The position numbers and the translations under genes are program-made. Positions 8,663 through 17,192 of a DNA stretch of 64,000 nucleotides are shown one piece after another. The notes under the pieces are model-generated. The model was not told the origin of the DNA. It searched no databases and saw only the letters and a program-made list of their open reading frames with translations. The stretch comes from Paraburkholderia caribensis (GTDB lineage: Bacteria > Pseudomonadota > Gammaproteobacteria > Burkholderiales > Burkholderiaceae). The stretch lies in contig NZ_CP026102.1 of NCBI RefSeq assembly GCF_002902945.1, positions 1,240,001 through 1,304,000 of the forward strand, written 5' to 3'. Every line of letters begins with the position of its first letter. Position 1 is the stretch's first letter.

Positions 8663-9172
8663 ATGTGCGCAACAAAATTACGCGGTGACTCCGCTCGTGA
8701 AGCTACGCCGCTGTCGCAACTCGACCGCCTCGATCGCGCGATCCTCAAGCAGCTCCAGCAGGACGCGTCGATCTCGAACGTCGCGCTCGCGGCGAAGGTG
8801 AAGCTGAGCGCGCCCGCGTGTCTGCGGCGCGTCGAGCGGCTCAAGGAAATGGGACTGATCCGCGCGACGGTCGCGTTGCTCGATCCGAAAGCGCTCGGCG
8901 CGGGGATGCTGGTGGTGATCGGCGTCGTGCTCGACCGCTCCACGCCCGAAACCTTCGCGGCGTTCGAGAAGGCTGCACAAAAAGTGTCGGGCTGCATGGA
9001 GTGCCACGTCGTGACGGGGGAATTCGATTACTTCATGCTCGTGCGCACGCGCGACAGCGAGAGCTTCAACCGGCTGCACGCGGAGCAATTGCTATACCTG
9101 CCGGGTGTGCGGCAGATCCGCAGCTTCATGGTGCTCAAGGAAATCCTGTCGACGACCAGGTTCCCATTCTGA
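8663..9172 (+). CDS. acdR: Lrp/AsnC-family regulator of ACC deaminase
   Basis: This 169-aa transcription factor has an N-terminal winged helix-turn-helix (about residues 20-65: LDRLDRAILKQLQQDA, then NVALAAKVKLSAPACLRRVERL) and a C-terminal RAM ligand/oligomerisation domain (about 80-165, with the GEFDYFMLVRTRD signature). Position and orientation, divergent from acdS, are those of AcdR, which activates acdS in response to ACC and leucine in characterised strains. The ATG at 8663 is chosen because the domain begins soon after it; an in-frame ATG at 8579 would add an atypical 28-residue extension and overlap the regulatory dyad. Confidence 0.9.
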   Translation: MCATKLRGDSAREATPLSQLDRLDRAILKQLQQDASISNVALAAKVKLSAPACLRRVERLKEMGLIRATVALLDPKALGAGMLVVIGVVLDRSTPETFAAFEKAAQKVSGCMECHVVTGEFDYFMLVRTRDSESFNRLHAEQLLYLPGVRQIRSFMVLKEILSTTRFPF

Positions 9173-9222
9173 CGCGCCCGAAGTCGCGCTTAAGGCGGCA
9201 GGCATAGGGTTTGATCGGCATG

Positions 9223-9237
9223 CCGGCAGCCTGCCGG
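9223..9237. promoter_or_regulatory. 15-bp palindrome upstream of the hybrid kinase gene
   Basis: CCGGCAG-C-CTGCCGG is a perfect inverted repeat, 50 bases after the acdR stop. No T-run follows, so a classic terminator is unlikely. TATACA (9242-9247), a -10-like hexamer, follows closely, so an operator for the next gene is possible. Confidence 0.35.
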
Positions 9238-9247
9238 TGCTTATACA

Positions 9248-11713
9248 ATGACCGCGCAGAGAGAGAGCAGACAACAGGCAATGAGCGACGACGACAAGGA
9301 CCCCGGCAGCGCGGCAAGCGGGCATGCGGAGCCGCCCGAACCGCACGCGGACCACAGCGCCGCGGCGAGCGGCACGAACGCGCCCGCCGCCTTCAGCAGC
9401 GAATGGCTGCGGCTGTGGGCCGAATCCACGACGGACTATTCAATTTTTGCGCTGGCCCTGGACGGCACCATCATCAGCTGGAACCGTGGCGGCGAAGCGA
9501 TTCAGGGTTACCGGCCCGACGAGATTCTCGGCCAGCACGTGCGCGTGATGTACACCGCCGAAGACCAGCGTGCAGGCCTGCCGGAACTCGGGCTTCAGCG
9601 CGCGCGTGAAGACGGCCGCCATGAAATGGAAGGCTGGCGCGTGCGCAAGGACGGCAGCCTGTTCTGGGCGAACGTCATCATCACCGCGCTCTACGCACCC
9701 GACGGCGAGCTGCTCGGCTACGGGCGCGTCGTGCGCGACATCAGCGACAAGAAGAAAGCCACCGACGCCGCCCTCGAAAGCGACCGGCGCTTCCGGCTGC
9801 TGGTGCAGGGCGTGAACGACTACGCGATCTTCATGCTGTCGCCGGAAGGCTGCGTCACCAACTGGAATCCGGGCGCGCGGCGCATCAAGGGCTATACCGA
9901 CGAGCAGATCATCGGCTCGCATTTCTCGTGCTTCTACACGCCCGAAGACGCGGCAGCGGGCGTGCCGCAGCGCGGCCTCGCGACGGCCGAGCGCGAAGGC
10001 CGCTGGGAGGCCGAAGGCTGGCGCGTGCGTCGCGACGGCAGCCGGTTCTGGGCGCACGTCGTGATCGACGCGATCCGCGACGAGAACGGCGTGCTGATCG
10101 GCTTCGCGAAAATCACACGCGACATCACCGAGCGCCGCCAGGCGGCGGAACTGCTCGACCAGACCCGCAACGCGCTGTTTCAGTCGCAGAAAATGGAAGC
10201 GCTCGGCAAGATGACGGGCGGCGTCGCGCACGACTTCAACAATGTGCTGCAAGTGCTGCGCGGCAATCTGGAACTGCTCGGCGCCCGCCACGACGATGCG
10301 TGGAGCCGGGCGCGTATCGGCCGCGCCATCGAGGCGGTCGAGCGCGGCTCGAAGCTCGCCGCGCAACTGCTCGCGTTCGGGCGCCGCCAGGCGCTGCAAC
10401 CCGTCACGACCGATCTCGGCGGCGTGCTGCACGGCATGGACGACCTGTTGCGGCGCGCGCTCGGCGAGCGCGTCGAGGTGCGGGTACACGAATCGCATGC
10501 GAGCGGCGAGCTGTGGAACGTGCTGGTCGACACGCATCAGCTGGAAAGCGTCGTGCTCAACCTGGCCATCAATTCGCGCGATGCCATGCCCGAGGGCGGC
10601 GTGCTGACCTTCGGGCTGTCGAACGCGGTGCTGTACGCGCAAGCCGCCGTGGCCGCGCAGGTCGAGCCGGGCGAGTACGTGAAGATGACCGTCACCGACA
10701 CCGGTGCGGGCATGAGCGCGGACGTCGTCGAGCGCGCGTTCGATCCGTTCTTCACGACCAAGCCCGAAGGCCAGGGCACAGGGCTGGGCCTGAGCATGGC
10801 CTACGGCTTCGTGCTGCAAAGCGGCGGGCACATCGAACTGGCGAGCACGCCGGGCGTCGGCACGACGGTGACGATCTATCTGCCGCGCTCGACTGATCCG
10901 CTCATCGAGCGGCCCCTCGCTCAGTCCACGTCCGAGTCCGGGAAAGACCTGCGCGGAGACGAAACCGTGCTCGTCGTCGAAGACGACCGGCGCGTGCAAC
11001 TGACCGTGGTCGACATGTTGTCGCAACTCGGTTACGGCGTGCTGACGGCCAACGACGCGACCGAGGCGCTGACCGTCTTGCGCAGCGGCGCAAGAGTCGA
11101 TCTGCTGTTCAGCGATGTCGTGATGCCCGGGCCGTTGTTGAGTCCCGAAATGGTGCGTCAGGCGCGACTGATACGGCCGTCGTTGAAGGTGCTGTTCACG
11201 TCGGGCCATACGCGAGACACGACGGGGCTCGACGCGCAACTGCGGCGCGGCGCCGATCTGCTGCAAAAGCCGTATAGCCGTTTGCAGCTCGCGCGGAAAA
11301 TACGCGAGGTGTTCGACGGCCCGGCGCGCGCGACGCACGACGCGGCGCAGTGCGACACGCCGGGCAAGCTGCACATTCTCGTCGTCGAAGACGACCGGGA
11401 CGGCCGCGATGCGCTGTGCGAGCTGCTCGGACTGCTCGGTCATACCTGGGACGCCGTGGCCAATGCCGAAGAAGCGCTGAAACGCCTGCAACTGCATCCG
11501 TTCGATGTGCTGCTGACCGATCTCACGCTGCCCGGCATGTCGGGCCTCGACCTCGCACGCGCGGCGGTCGCGATGAACGCCGCGCGGCACATCGTGTTCG
11601 CATCGGGTCGCGATGTGCCTGTGCACGACGAATCGCTGCCGTTCACCTGGACGGCGTTGCGCAAGCCTTATTCATTCGAGCAACTGAAGGCCGTGCTCGA
11701 CGCGCAACATTGA
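9248..11713 (+). CDS. PAS-PAS hybrid sensor histidine kinase with two receiver domains
   Basis: This 821-aa soluble hybrid kinase has no transmembrane segment. The order is: PAS 1 (about 55-170), PAS 2 (about 180-297, a close copy with the same DGS.FWA.V core), HisKA with phospho-acceptor H328 (GGVAHDFNN), HATPase (N441, DTGAGM, TTKPEGQGTGLGLS), receiver 1 (about 572-690, phospho-acceptor D623) and receiver 2 (about 707-820, D758). It carries no DNA-binding or enzymatic output domain, so it probably passes phosphate to a partner encoded elsewhere. The start is uncertain: the ATG at 9281 (MSDDDKD) is an alternative, because TATACA immediately before 9248 could be a -10 element. The second receiver has the usual DD, D and K residues. 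Confidence 0.9.
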   Translation: MTAQRESRQQAMSDDDKDPGSAASGHAEPPEPHADHSAAASGTNAPAAFSSEWLRLWAESTTDYSIFALALDGTIISWNRGGEAIQGYRPDEILGQHVRVMYTAEDQRAGLPELGLQRAREDGRHEMEGWRVRKDGSLFWANVIITALYAPDGELLGYGRVVRDISDKKKATDAALESDRRFRLLVQGVNDYAIFMLSPEGCVTNWNPGARRIKGYTDEQIIGSHFSCFYTPEDAAAGVPQRGLATAEREGRWEAEGWRVRRDGSRFWAHVVIDAIRDENGVLIGFAKITRDITERRQAAELLDQTRNALFQSQKMEALGKMTGGVAHDFNNVLQVLRGNLELLGARHDDAWSRARIGRAIEAVERGSKLAAQLLAFGRRQALQPVTTDLGGVLHGMDDLLRRALGERVEVRVHESHASGELWNVLVDTHQLESVVLNLAINSRDAMPEGGVLTFGLSNAVLYAQAAVAAQVEPGEYVKMTVTDTGAGMSADVVERAFDPFFTTKPEGQGTGLGLSMAYGFVLQSGGHIELASTPGVGTTVTIYLPRSTDPLIERPLAQSTSESGKDLRGDETVLVVEDDRRVQLTVVDMLSQLGYGVLTANDATEALTVLRSGARVDLLFSDVVMPGPLLSPEMVRQARLIRPSLKVLFTSGHTRDTTGLDAQLRRGADLLQKPYSRLQLARKIREVFDGPARATHDAAQCDTPGKLHILVVEDDRDGRDALCELLGLLGHTWDAVANAEEALKRLQLHPFDVLLTDLTLPGMSGLDLARAAVAMNAARHIVFASGRDVPVHDESLPFTWTALRKPYSFEQLKAVLDAQH

Positions 11714-11738
11714 CGCGGGACCGTTCGCTTGCCGCGCT

Positions 11739-12428
11739 TCATCCGTCGCTATCGCGCGCGGCTTCGCGCCGCGCGAGCTTGCCCGCTTCACGCAATGCCG
11801 CGACGATGGCGGCATAGGCGCGTTCGCGCGTCGCTTGATCCGGTGCACGCAGCGCGAACGATGGATGATAGGTCGGCACGACGCGGCGCCCGCCGTGCTC
11901 GAGCACCTTGCCGACGACGGCCTGAAGCCGCGCGTCGCGATCCTCCAGTAACGCCTTCAGCGCTGTCGCGCCGAGTGCGACGATCGCGCGCGGACCGACG
12001 GATGCCAGTTCGCGCTCCAGCCAGTAATGACACGCGTCGATCTCGCGTTGCGCGGGCGTCTTGTGCATCCGGCGCTTGCCGCGCGGTTCCCATTTGAAAT
12101 GCTTGACGGCATTCGTCACGTACACGTCGTGGCGGGCGACGCCCGCTTCCTTCAACGCGTCGTCGAGCAGTTGTCCGGCAGGGCCGACGAACGGCTTGCC
12201 CTGTTGATCCTCCTTATCGCCTGGTTGCTCGCCCACCATCATGATCGGCGCGTGCTTCGGGCCGGTCCCGCCGACCGCCTGCGTCGCGCGTGCCCACAAC
12301 GCGCAGCGGCGGCAATCGTCGAGGCGCTTTGGCTGCTGGCCGGGGTCGATCGGCGGCGTTTGTTTTGCCGGGGCTTGCGGTCGGCCGGATTGGTCGTCGG
12401 CTGGCGGGGCGGGTGTGCGTGTGCTCAT
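11739..12428 (-). CDS. udgX: UdgX-type uracil-DNA glycosylase (family 4-like, covalent type)
   Basis: This 229-aa member of the uracil-DNA glycosylase superfamily removes uracil from DNA. The visible motifs are GEQPGDKED (66-74, E67), the loop KRRMHK (118-123), ALGATA (151-156) and YHPS (187-190). An R/H-containing loop of the KRRIHK type is the hallmark of UdgX, whose His forms a covalent bond with the abasic sugar; here the His is H122 and Ile is replaced by Met. CRRC (39-42) and C133 are candidate Fe-S ligands, and NAVKHFK has His where family 4 enzymes have Cys. The start at 12428 gives a normal length, but an in-frame start up to 12548 cannot be excluded. The gene converges with the hybrid kinase gene and is divergent from an acidic small protein gene. 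Confidence 0.85.
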   Translation of the reverse strand: MSTRTPAPPADDQSGRPQAPAKQTPPIDPGQQPKRLDDCRRCALWARATQAVGGTGPKHAPIMMVGEQPGDKEDQQGKPFVGPAGQLLDDALKEAGVARHDVYVTNAVKHFKWEPRGKRRMHKTPAQREIDACHYWLERELASVGPRAIVALGATALKALLEDRDARLQAVVGKVLEHGGRRVVPTYHPSFALRAPDQATRERAYAAIVAALREAGKLARREAARDSDG

Positions 12429-12613
12429 ATCGTCTTCGCTCGAAGATGCGCGCGCTGCATATGCAGCCATGGCGAGCAATGCGTGTTCCCTTCGGTTCTC
12501 TTCCGTGCTCTTCAATGAGCAAACGGGCAAGTGAGCAGTGAGTGACATTGCGGAATGCTTCTTGCGGCCTCATAGCGACGCAGCATCCCGAACAACCCAC
12601 TGTGGAGGTCAGC

Positions 12614-13015
12614 ATGAGCACACTCAATCCCGATGACGAACAACGCCCCGAGCCCAGGCAGCCGGGACACGACAACGCCTCGCTCGGGCCGAGCGATTCG
12701 TCGGATAGCGGCAGCGACGTTGCGGGCGCGAAGCGTCATGAATTCGATGTCGATGGCGAACTCGACAATCACGCGCTCGAAACGGGCGAAGCGGAACTCG
12801 CGAGCGACACCGACCGCTTCGGTACAGGCGAACGCGCCTCCGCCGATGGCGATTCGACGCTCGAGGACAACGAGGACATCGAAGTAGACCGCGTGATCAG
12901 CGCGGCGGGCGAAGAAGATGCCGACGGCATGGCGGACGAACTCGCCGACACCCCGGGTGAAGACGCCGACGAAGACGCGAACCTCGACGACGCACCACGC
13001 GAACGTCGCAAGTGA
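12614..13015 (+). CDS. Small acidic protein of unknown function
   Basis: This 133-aa protein is strongly acidic, with long stretches of Asp/Glu/Ser/Gly, no signal peptide, no membrane segment and no Cys. Low complexity suggests it is largely disordered. The start is ATG 12614, preceded by a clear GGAGGT. The C-terminal half (TLEDNEDIEVDRVIS, then EEDADGMADELAD) is the most acidic. I do not recognise a family. It precedes the glycine-zipper gene with a gap of 89 bases and is divergent from udgX. Confidence 0.65.
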   Translation: MSTLNPDDEQRPEPRQPGHDNASLGPSDSSDSGSDVAGAKRHEFDVDGELDNHALETGEAELASDTDRFGTGERASADGDSTLEDNEDIEVDRVISAAGEEDADGMADELADTPGEDADEDANLDDAPRERRK

Positions 13016-13104
13016 GCCAGGCGCATGCCTTGCTCAAGTCGTCATAGCGGGACGGCGCGCGCCGCCGTCCTTTATCGAACGAAGTCTGGAACCAGGGAGG
13101 CATC

Positions 13105-13728
13105 ATGTCGCTTATCGTTGCCGCACGATTCACCACGTTTCCGGCGGCGGAATCGGCCGCCGAGCGGCTTTTTCGAGCGGGTTTTGTCGAAGAAGACGTG
13201 TCGCTGTTCTTCGTCAATCCGCGCGGGCAGCATGCGCGCTTTCCGATCGGCGGCGATGAAAACAAGGACGCCGCCGCTACCGATGCGCCCAAAGGCGCCG
13301 GCATCGGCGTGACGATCGGGGCCGTCGTGGGCGCCGTGGTCGGGGTCGGCATCTTCACTGTATTCTCGGCGCCCGTGCTGGTGTCTGCGATCGCGGCGGG
13401 CGTCGGCGCGTATATCGGCTCGCTGATCGGCGCCATGTACAAGACGCGCGGCGGCGGCAAGGGCGCCCGTCACGAGCGGGCGCATCATGAAGAGCGCGAT
13501 TCCGGCGTGCTGCTAGCCGTGCACGTGACGCCCGATACGCAGCAGATGGCCGCGAACGTGCTGCGCGAGGCGGGCGGCACATCGATCGAGCGCGCTACGG
13601 GGCGCTGGCAGCAGGGCCGCTGGGCCGACTTCGATCCGACCCAGCCGGTGCAGCCGGTACAAGGCGAGCGCGGCATCGACGGGCGCGTAGAGCGGCCCGC
13701 CGAACGGCCTTCCGAAAGGCACGCGTAA
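13105..13728 (+). CDS. Glycine-zipper membrane protein of unknown function
   Basis: This 207-aa protein has an N-terminal soluble part (1-60, with RFTTFPAAESAAERLFRAGF, resembling the start of general-stress type proteins). A Gly/Ala/Val-rich hydrophobic stretch (about 65-112) follows, with repeated small-xxx-small spacing typical of glycine zippers. Then comes a His/Arg/Gly-rich linker, a second soluble part (about 132-170: VLLAVHVTPDTQQMAANVLREAGG) and a polar tail. The two soluble parts look like a split ferredoxin-like domain around the membrane hairpin. GGGAGG lies just before the ATG. Envelope location is inferred, and the function is unknown. A strong terminator follows. Confidence 0.75.
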   Translation: MSLIVAARFTTFPAAESAAERLFRAGFVEEDVSLFFVNPRGQHARFPIGGDENKDAAATDAPKGAGIGVTIGAVVGAVVGVGIFTVFSAPVLVSAIAAGVGAYIGSLIGAMYKTRGGGKGARHERAHHEERDSGVLLAVHVTPDTQQMAANVLREAGGTSIERATGRWQQGRWADFDPTQPVQPVQGERGIDGRVERPAERPSERHA

Positions 13729-13751
13729 AATAAATTCAATCGCCCGACAAC

Positions 13752-13793
13752 AAAAACGCAGCGCGCGGCATGACGCCGCGCGCTGCGTTTTTT
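13752..13793. terminator. Bidirectional rho-independent terminator
   Basis: A 13-bp perfect GC-rich stem, CGCAGCGCGCGGC/GCCGCGCGCTGCG, has a 5-nt loop. It is flanked by five A on the left and six T on the right, so it can stop transcription from both the glycine-zipper gene (plus) and the small acidic gene (minus). Confidence 0.9.
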
Positions 13794-13820
13794 CTTACGT
13801 CTCCGTCAGTTCACCAGACG

Positions 13821-13979
13821 TCAGCGGGAGCCTTCCGCATCGTCCTCTTCTTCATCGTCCAGGTCGTCCTCGAGATCGTCGTCGTCGAGTGTGATCCGAC
13901 CCATGCCGACACCCGCATCCTTATCCGCATACGGTTGACGTGGGGCGTTTTCGTCCGGGGCGTAATTCTTTCTGACCAT
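13821..13979 (-). CDS. Very acidic 52-residue protein
   Basis: This short protein has a basic N-terminus (MVRKNYAPDENAPRQ) and a C-terminal half made almost entirely of Asp and Glu (LDDDDLEDDLDDEEEDD). The ATG at 13979 is chosen because GGAG lies 6 bases upstream; an ATG at 13991 has no such site. A dedicated bidirectional terminator sits 28 bases after the stop, which supports a real transcription unit. I do not recognise a family, and its charge makes a nucleic-acid mimic or chaperone-like role conceivable but unproven. Confidence 0.6.
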   Translation of the reverse strand: MVRKNYAPDENAPRQPYADKDAGVGMGRITLDDDDLEDDLDDEEEDDAEGSR

Positions 13980-14052
13980 TGGCTGCTCCATGAAGAAAGT
14001 TGAACGAAGCCGCAGAGCGCGCAAGCGATGCGCCTGCACTCACCGCGAACTT

Positions 14053-14802
14053 CTAATGATGCTCCCGTGCGATCCGCGCGACCAGCGGTAAGTGATCCGA
14101 TGCGGCACGTGCGAGCGTGCTGCGGTGCACCGTCACGTCGATCAGACGGTCGGCGGGGTGCATCCAGATGCGGTCCAGCGCGAACACGGGCAGGCGCGCC
14201 GGAAAGGTGCGCGGCGCGGGCGCCGCCCGAAAATGGGTAACGAGCATGCGCAACGCGTGGCCCCAAACGAACCACTCGTTGAGGTCGCCCATCAGCAGCA
14301 CGGGCATGCGCGGCGTATCGAATGCGGCAATCAGCGCGCGGATTTGCGCGCGCCGCTCGCGCGCCGACAGGCCCAGATGGGTCGCCACGACCCGTAATCC
14401 CGAACCGGGGCCGTCCGTCTCCACATCGACGTCGAGCGCGCCGCGCGCTTCGCGTGTGCCGAACGACAGATCGAGCGAACGCGTCGCGCAGATGGGCAGC
14501 CGGCTAAGGATTGCGTTGCCATAGCGTCGTTCGGGCGTATCGAGCGTCGGCCCGGCAATCGCGTTCATGCCCGTCATTTCGCGCAAGACAGGCAGCGCAT
14601 TCGGCGCAAAGCTGCCGCCCAGCGGCACTTCCTGCAACGCGACTATATCGGCGTCCAGTTCGCGGATCACGCCCGCGATGCGTTCCGCCGACGGGCGGCC
14701 GTCGGCGCCGACCGTGCCGTGGATGTTGTAGGTGGCGATGCGCAACGCGCGAACGTCCTGGGCAGCCGCCTGTTCGCGCAAGCCGGGGGCGATAGCGTTC
14801 AT
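14053..14802 (-). CDS. Endonuclease/exonuclease/phosphatase (EEP) family protein
   Basis: This 249-aa hydrolase has the EEP (DNase I-like) fold. Motifs in order are RIATYNIHG (metal-binding Asn), IVALQEVP (catalytic Glu), GNAILSRLP, VVATHLGLS, VLLMGDLNEW (Asp/Asn) and ASDHLPLVARI (terminal Asp-His). No signal peptide is visible. It overlaps the upstream phospholipase D-VTT gene by 4 bases (ATGA), so the two are translationally coupled. EEP enzymes act on phosphodiesters of DNA, inositol phosphates or sphingolipids. Coupling with a phospholipase D-like enzyme favours a membrane-lipid role, but the substrate is not determined here. Confidence 0.88.
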   Translation of the reverse strand: MNAIAPGLREQAAAQDVRALRIATYNIHGTVGADGRPSAERIAGVIRELDADIVALQEVPLGGSFAPNALPVLREMTGMNAIAGPTLDTPERRYGNAILSRLPICATRSLDLSFGTREARGALDVDVETDGPGSGLRVVATHLGLSARERRAQIRALIAAFDTPRMPVLLMGDLNEWFVWGHALRMLVTHFRAAPAPRTFPARLPVFALDRIWMHPADRLIDVTVHRSTLARAASDHLPLVARIAREHH

Positions 14803-16979
14803 GAGCGGCGCGCGAAGAAGCGTTGCAACGCGACCGACAGTCCGATCAACGCCGCGCCGATCAGCGCGACGAGCACGAGCCCCGACATCGACGGATGACG
14901 GACGGCGGCGACGAGCTGATGGGCGAAGGTCGTCGCGAGCACGATGCCCGGCGTCATGCCGAGCACGGTGCCCGCCAGATAGTCGCGCAGGGAGATATGC
15001 GACGCGCCTGCCGCGAGATTGATGATCGTGAACGGCGCAACGGGCACCACGCGCAGCACGAGCACGGTAATCAGCCCTTTTTTGCCGAGCTTTTCGCTGA
15101 TGCGGTTGATGCGGCGGCCTGCGAGCTTGCGCACGGCATCGTGACCGAGCGACGCCCCGGCATAGTAGGTAATGCACGCCGAGATCATCGTGCCTGCGAA
15201 CGCGTAGGTACTGCCCCATAGCGCGCCGAACACGAAGCCGCTCACGGCGATCAGCAGCGTGACGGGCACCGAGACGCTCGCCGCGAGCGCATACATCGCG
15301 ACGATCGCAAACGGCCCGAGCGGCGACGCGTGCACCCGCTGCGCGCCGTGCACGAGGGCCGTGAAGCTGACCGCATCGCGCAGCGGTGTAAAGCGCCACA
15401 GCAAACCGAGTGCGACGACGATCAGCGCGAGCGAGCCGAGCGCGAGCAGTTTGCCCATGAGCGGGCGGCCGCGCTCCTCGGGCAGAAAATGCCGCACGAG
15501 TTCATGCGGCGCAACGGGCGCTTCCGGATCGAGCACGGACACGTTCGAAGCCAGTTCGTCGAGGTCGCCGGATATGACGGGATCGAGCGGCATCAGCGTG
15601 CGTTCGCCGTGCCGCAGGTGCGCGATGGCGTCGTTCAGACGACGGGTGTCGAGCGCGGCCTGCACATCGGCGGGCGCGACGTCGAGGTGCTCGGCCAGCA
15701 GCCGGTTGCGCACCGAGGCGATGGCGGCCTGCACGCGCGGATCGCCGCGCGCTTCGAGCGTGATGTTGCATTCCGTGTCGAGCACCATCGAGCGATTGTT
15801 GAGGTTCGCGCTGCCGACGATCAGGACGTCGTTATCGACGGTCATCAGCTTGCTGTGCACGTTGATGATCTGACTGCGCGTGCCGCTCATGCCGGCAATG
15901 GTCGGTGCATACATCGCGTAGCGCTGGCGGCCGTCGGCCTGTTTCAGCAGGCGGTGAAGGCGCGCGCGCAGCACGCCCATCGTCGCTTCCTGGAGCCAGC
16001 CGCTCGTTCTTTCGGGACCGACGACGGCGATGTCGGGGCTGTCGGCATCCGCGAGACGCGCGGCGAGCGCGGCACCGACGCGGCTCGCCGTGAAGTACTG
16101 GTTCTCGATGTAGATGGCGTGCTTCGCGGCCGCGATCGCATCGACGTAAAGCTGCTGGATCTGCTCGACGAGAGGCCGTCCTTCGAACGCCGGTTCCGTC
16201 AGCGAGATGCCGAGTTCGACGTCTTCGATATCGGCTGCCACGTCGGCGGGCCAGATACGGGCGTTGCCGTTCGAGTCAGGCGAGACCTCGAGCGGCTTGC
16301 CCGTCGCGAGACGCCAGCGCTCGCGCACGAGCCGGCTGACGGCATGCGCGGCGGGGCCGTCGAACATTGCCTGCACGTCGTGCATCGGTTGATAGGGCGT
16401 GTCGCCCGCGTTGCGGCGCAGGGGCGCGTGCGGATGATGCTCGGGCGTGTCCCAGCGCGAACTGGTGAGATCGATGCCGCCGACGAACGCGAGCGCGTCG
16501 TCGATCACGACGATCTTCTGATGATGCGACGCCCCGATGGGATGCCGTCCATCCTGCCGGAAGCGGATGCGCCGATGCGTGCGCCAGCCCATCTTGTACA
16601 CGGGCAGCCATTCGCGCTCGAACGCGTAGAGCATCGCGAAGTCCCACGCGAGGATGTGGATGCGCAGATGCCGGTTGCGCTCCGCAAGCGCGCAAAGGAA
16701 GTCGGCGAGACCGGCGGGAAGACCATCGGGCGCACCGCCGGGAACCAGTTGCAAACGGCTGTCGATGTCCCAGCCGACGATATGAATCGTGTGGCACGCG
16801 CGGGCCATCGCGTTACGCAATGTCGAGAAGTAGTCGGCGGCGTCGATCAGGATGCGAAAGTGCGGCGCCTGCTCCAGCCATTCGCAGTTGCGGTTCACAC
16901 GCAGCAGGCCCGGCGCTGCGCGGGTGTTGATCGTCGACGGTTCTGCTGCGGCGGCGGTGATGGTCGGGGTTTGCGTCAT
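14799..16979 (-). CDS. Phospholipase D/cardiolipin synthase-like protein fused to a VTT (DedA-like) membrane domain
   Basis: This protein of about 726 aa has two parts. The N-terminal part carries two HKD phosphodiesterase motifs: SHHQKIVVIDD at about residue 150 and VHSKLMTVDND at about 374, the latter followed by GSANLNNRS, as in cardiolipin synthases and phospholipase D. The C-terminal part (about 515-720) is hydrophobic, with the VTT/SNARE-associated domain pattern (FVFGALWGSTYAFAG, then RVVPVAPFTIINLAAGAS). HKD enzymes transfer phosphatidyl groups and VTT proteins are linked to lipid scrambling, so the fusion suggests synthesis coupled to movement of a phospholipid. The start at 16979 is a choice by alignment of the domain; no clear ribosome site is visible. 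It is coupled to the EEP gene. Confidence 0.88.
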   Translation of the reverse strand: MTQTPTITAAAAEPSTINTRAAPGLLRVNRNCEWLEQAPHFRILIDAADYFSTLRNAMARACHTIHIVGWDIDSRLQLVPGGAPDGLPAGLADFLCALAERNRHLRIHILAWDFAMLYAFEREWLPVYKMGWRTHRRIRFRQDGRHPIGASHHQKIVVIDDALAFVGGIDLTSSRWDTPEHHPHAPLRRNAGDTPYQPMHDVQAMFDGPAAHAVSRLVRERWRLATGKPLEVSPDSNGNARIWPADVAADIEDVELGISLTEPAFEGRPLVEQIQQLYVDAIAAAKHAIYIENQYFTASRVGAALAARLADADSPDIAVVGPERTSGWLQEATMGVLRARLHRLLKQADGRQRYAMYAPTIAGMSGTRSQIINVHSKLMTVDNDVLIVGSANLNNRSMVLDTECNITLEARGDPRVQAAIASVRNRLLAEHLDVAPADVQAALDTRRLNDAIAHLRHGERTLMPLDPVISGDLDELASNVSVLDPEAPVAPHELVRHFLPEERGRPLMGKLLALGSLALIVVALGLLWRFTPLRDAVSFTALVHGAQRVHASPLGPFAIVAMYALAASVSVPVTLLIAVSGFVFGALWGSTYAFAGTMISACITYYAGASLGHDAVRKLAGRRINRISEKLGKKGLITVLVLRVVPVAPFTIINLAAGASHISLRDYLAGTVLGMTPGIVLATTFAHQLVAAVRHPSMSGLVLVALIGAALIGLSVALQRFFARRS

Positions 16980-17192
16980 CGTCGAAGTGTGCTTTTCGTT
17001 CGCGTGCAACGGGCCGTTGCGCATGCAAGAAAGAGTCCATCGCGAACATTCAGGAAATCTGCAGCAAACGCTGTTCCTCGCGTGCGAGGGACGCGTCACA
17101 TGCGCCGACAGGAACGCCGCTTGCCGCATGAAGGACGCGCAAGCGTGTCACGCGACACGCGACGCGTGTTCCACTTCGAAGAGGACAAGACC

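Noticed and set aside
9223..9237. Palindrome as terminator of acdR
   Set aside because: No T-run follows the stem, and a -10-like hexamer is next to it, so it is listed as a possible operator instead.
9440..11626. Long minus-strand open frame opposite the hybrid kinase
   Set aside because: It is an antisense shadow of a high-GC gene. The plus frame has all kinase and receiver motifs, while the minus frame is Arg/His/Ala-rich and matches nothing.
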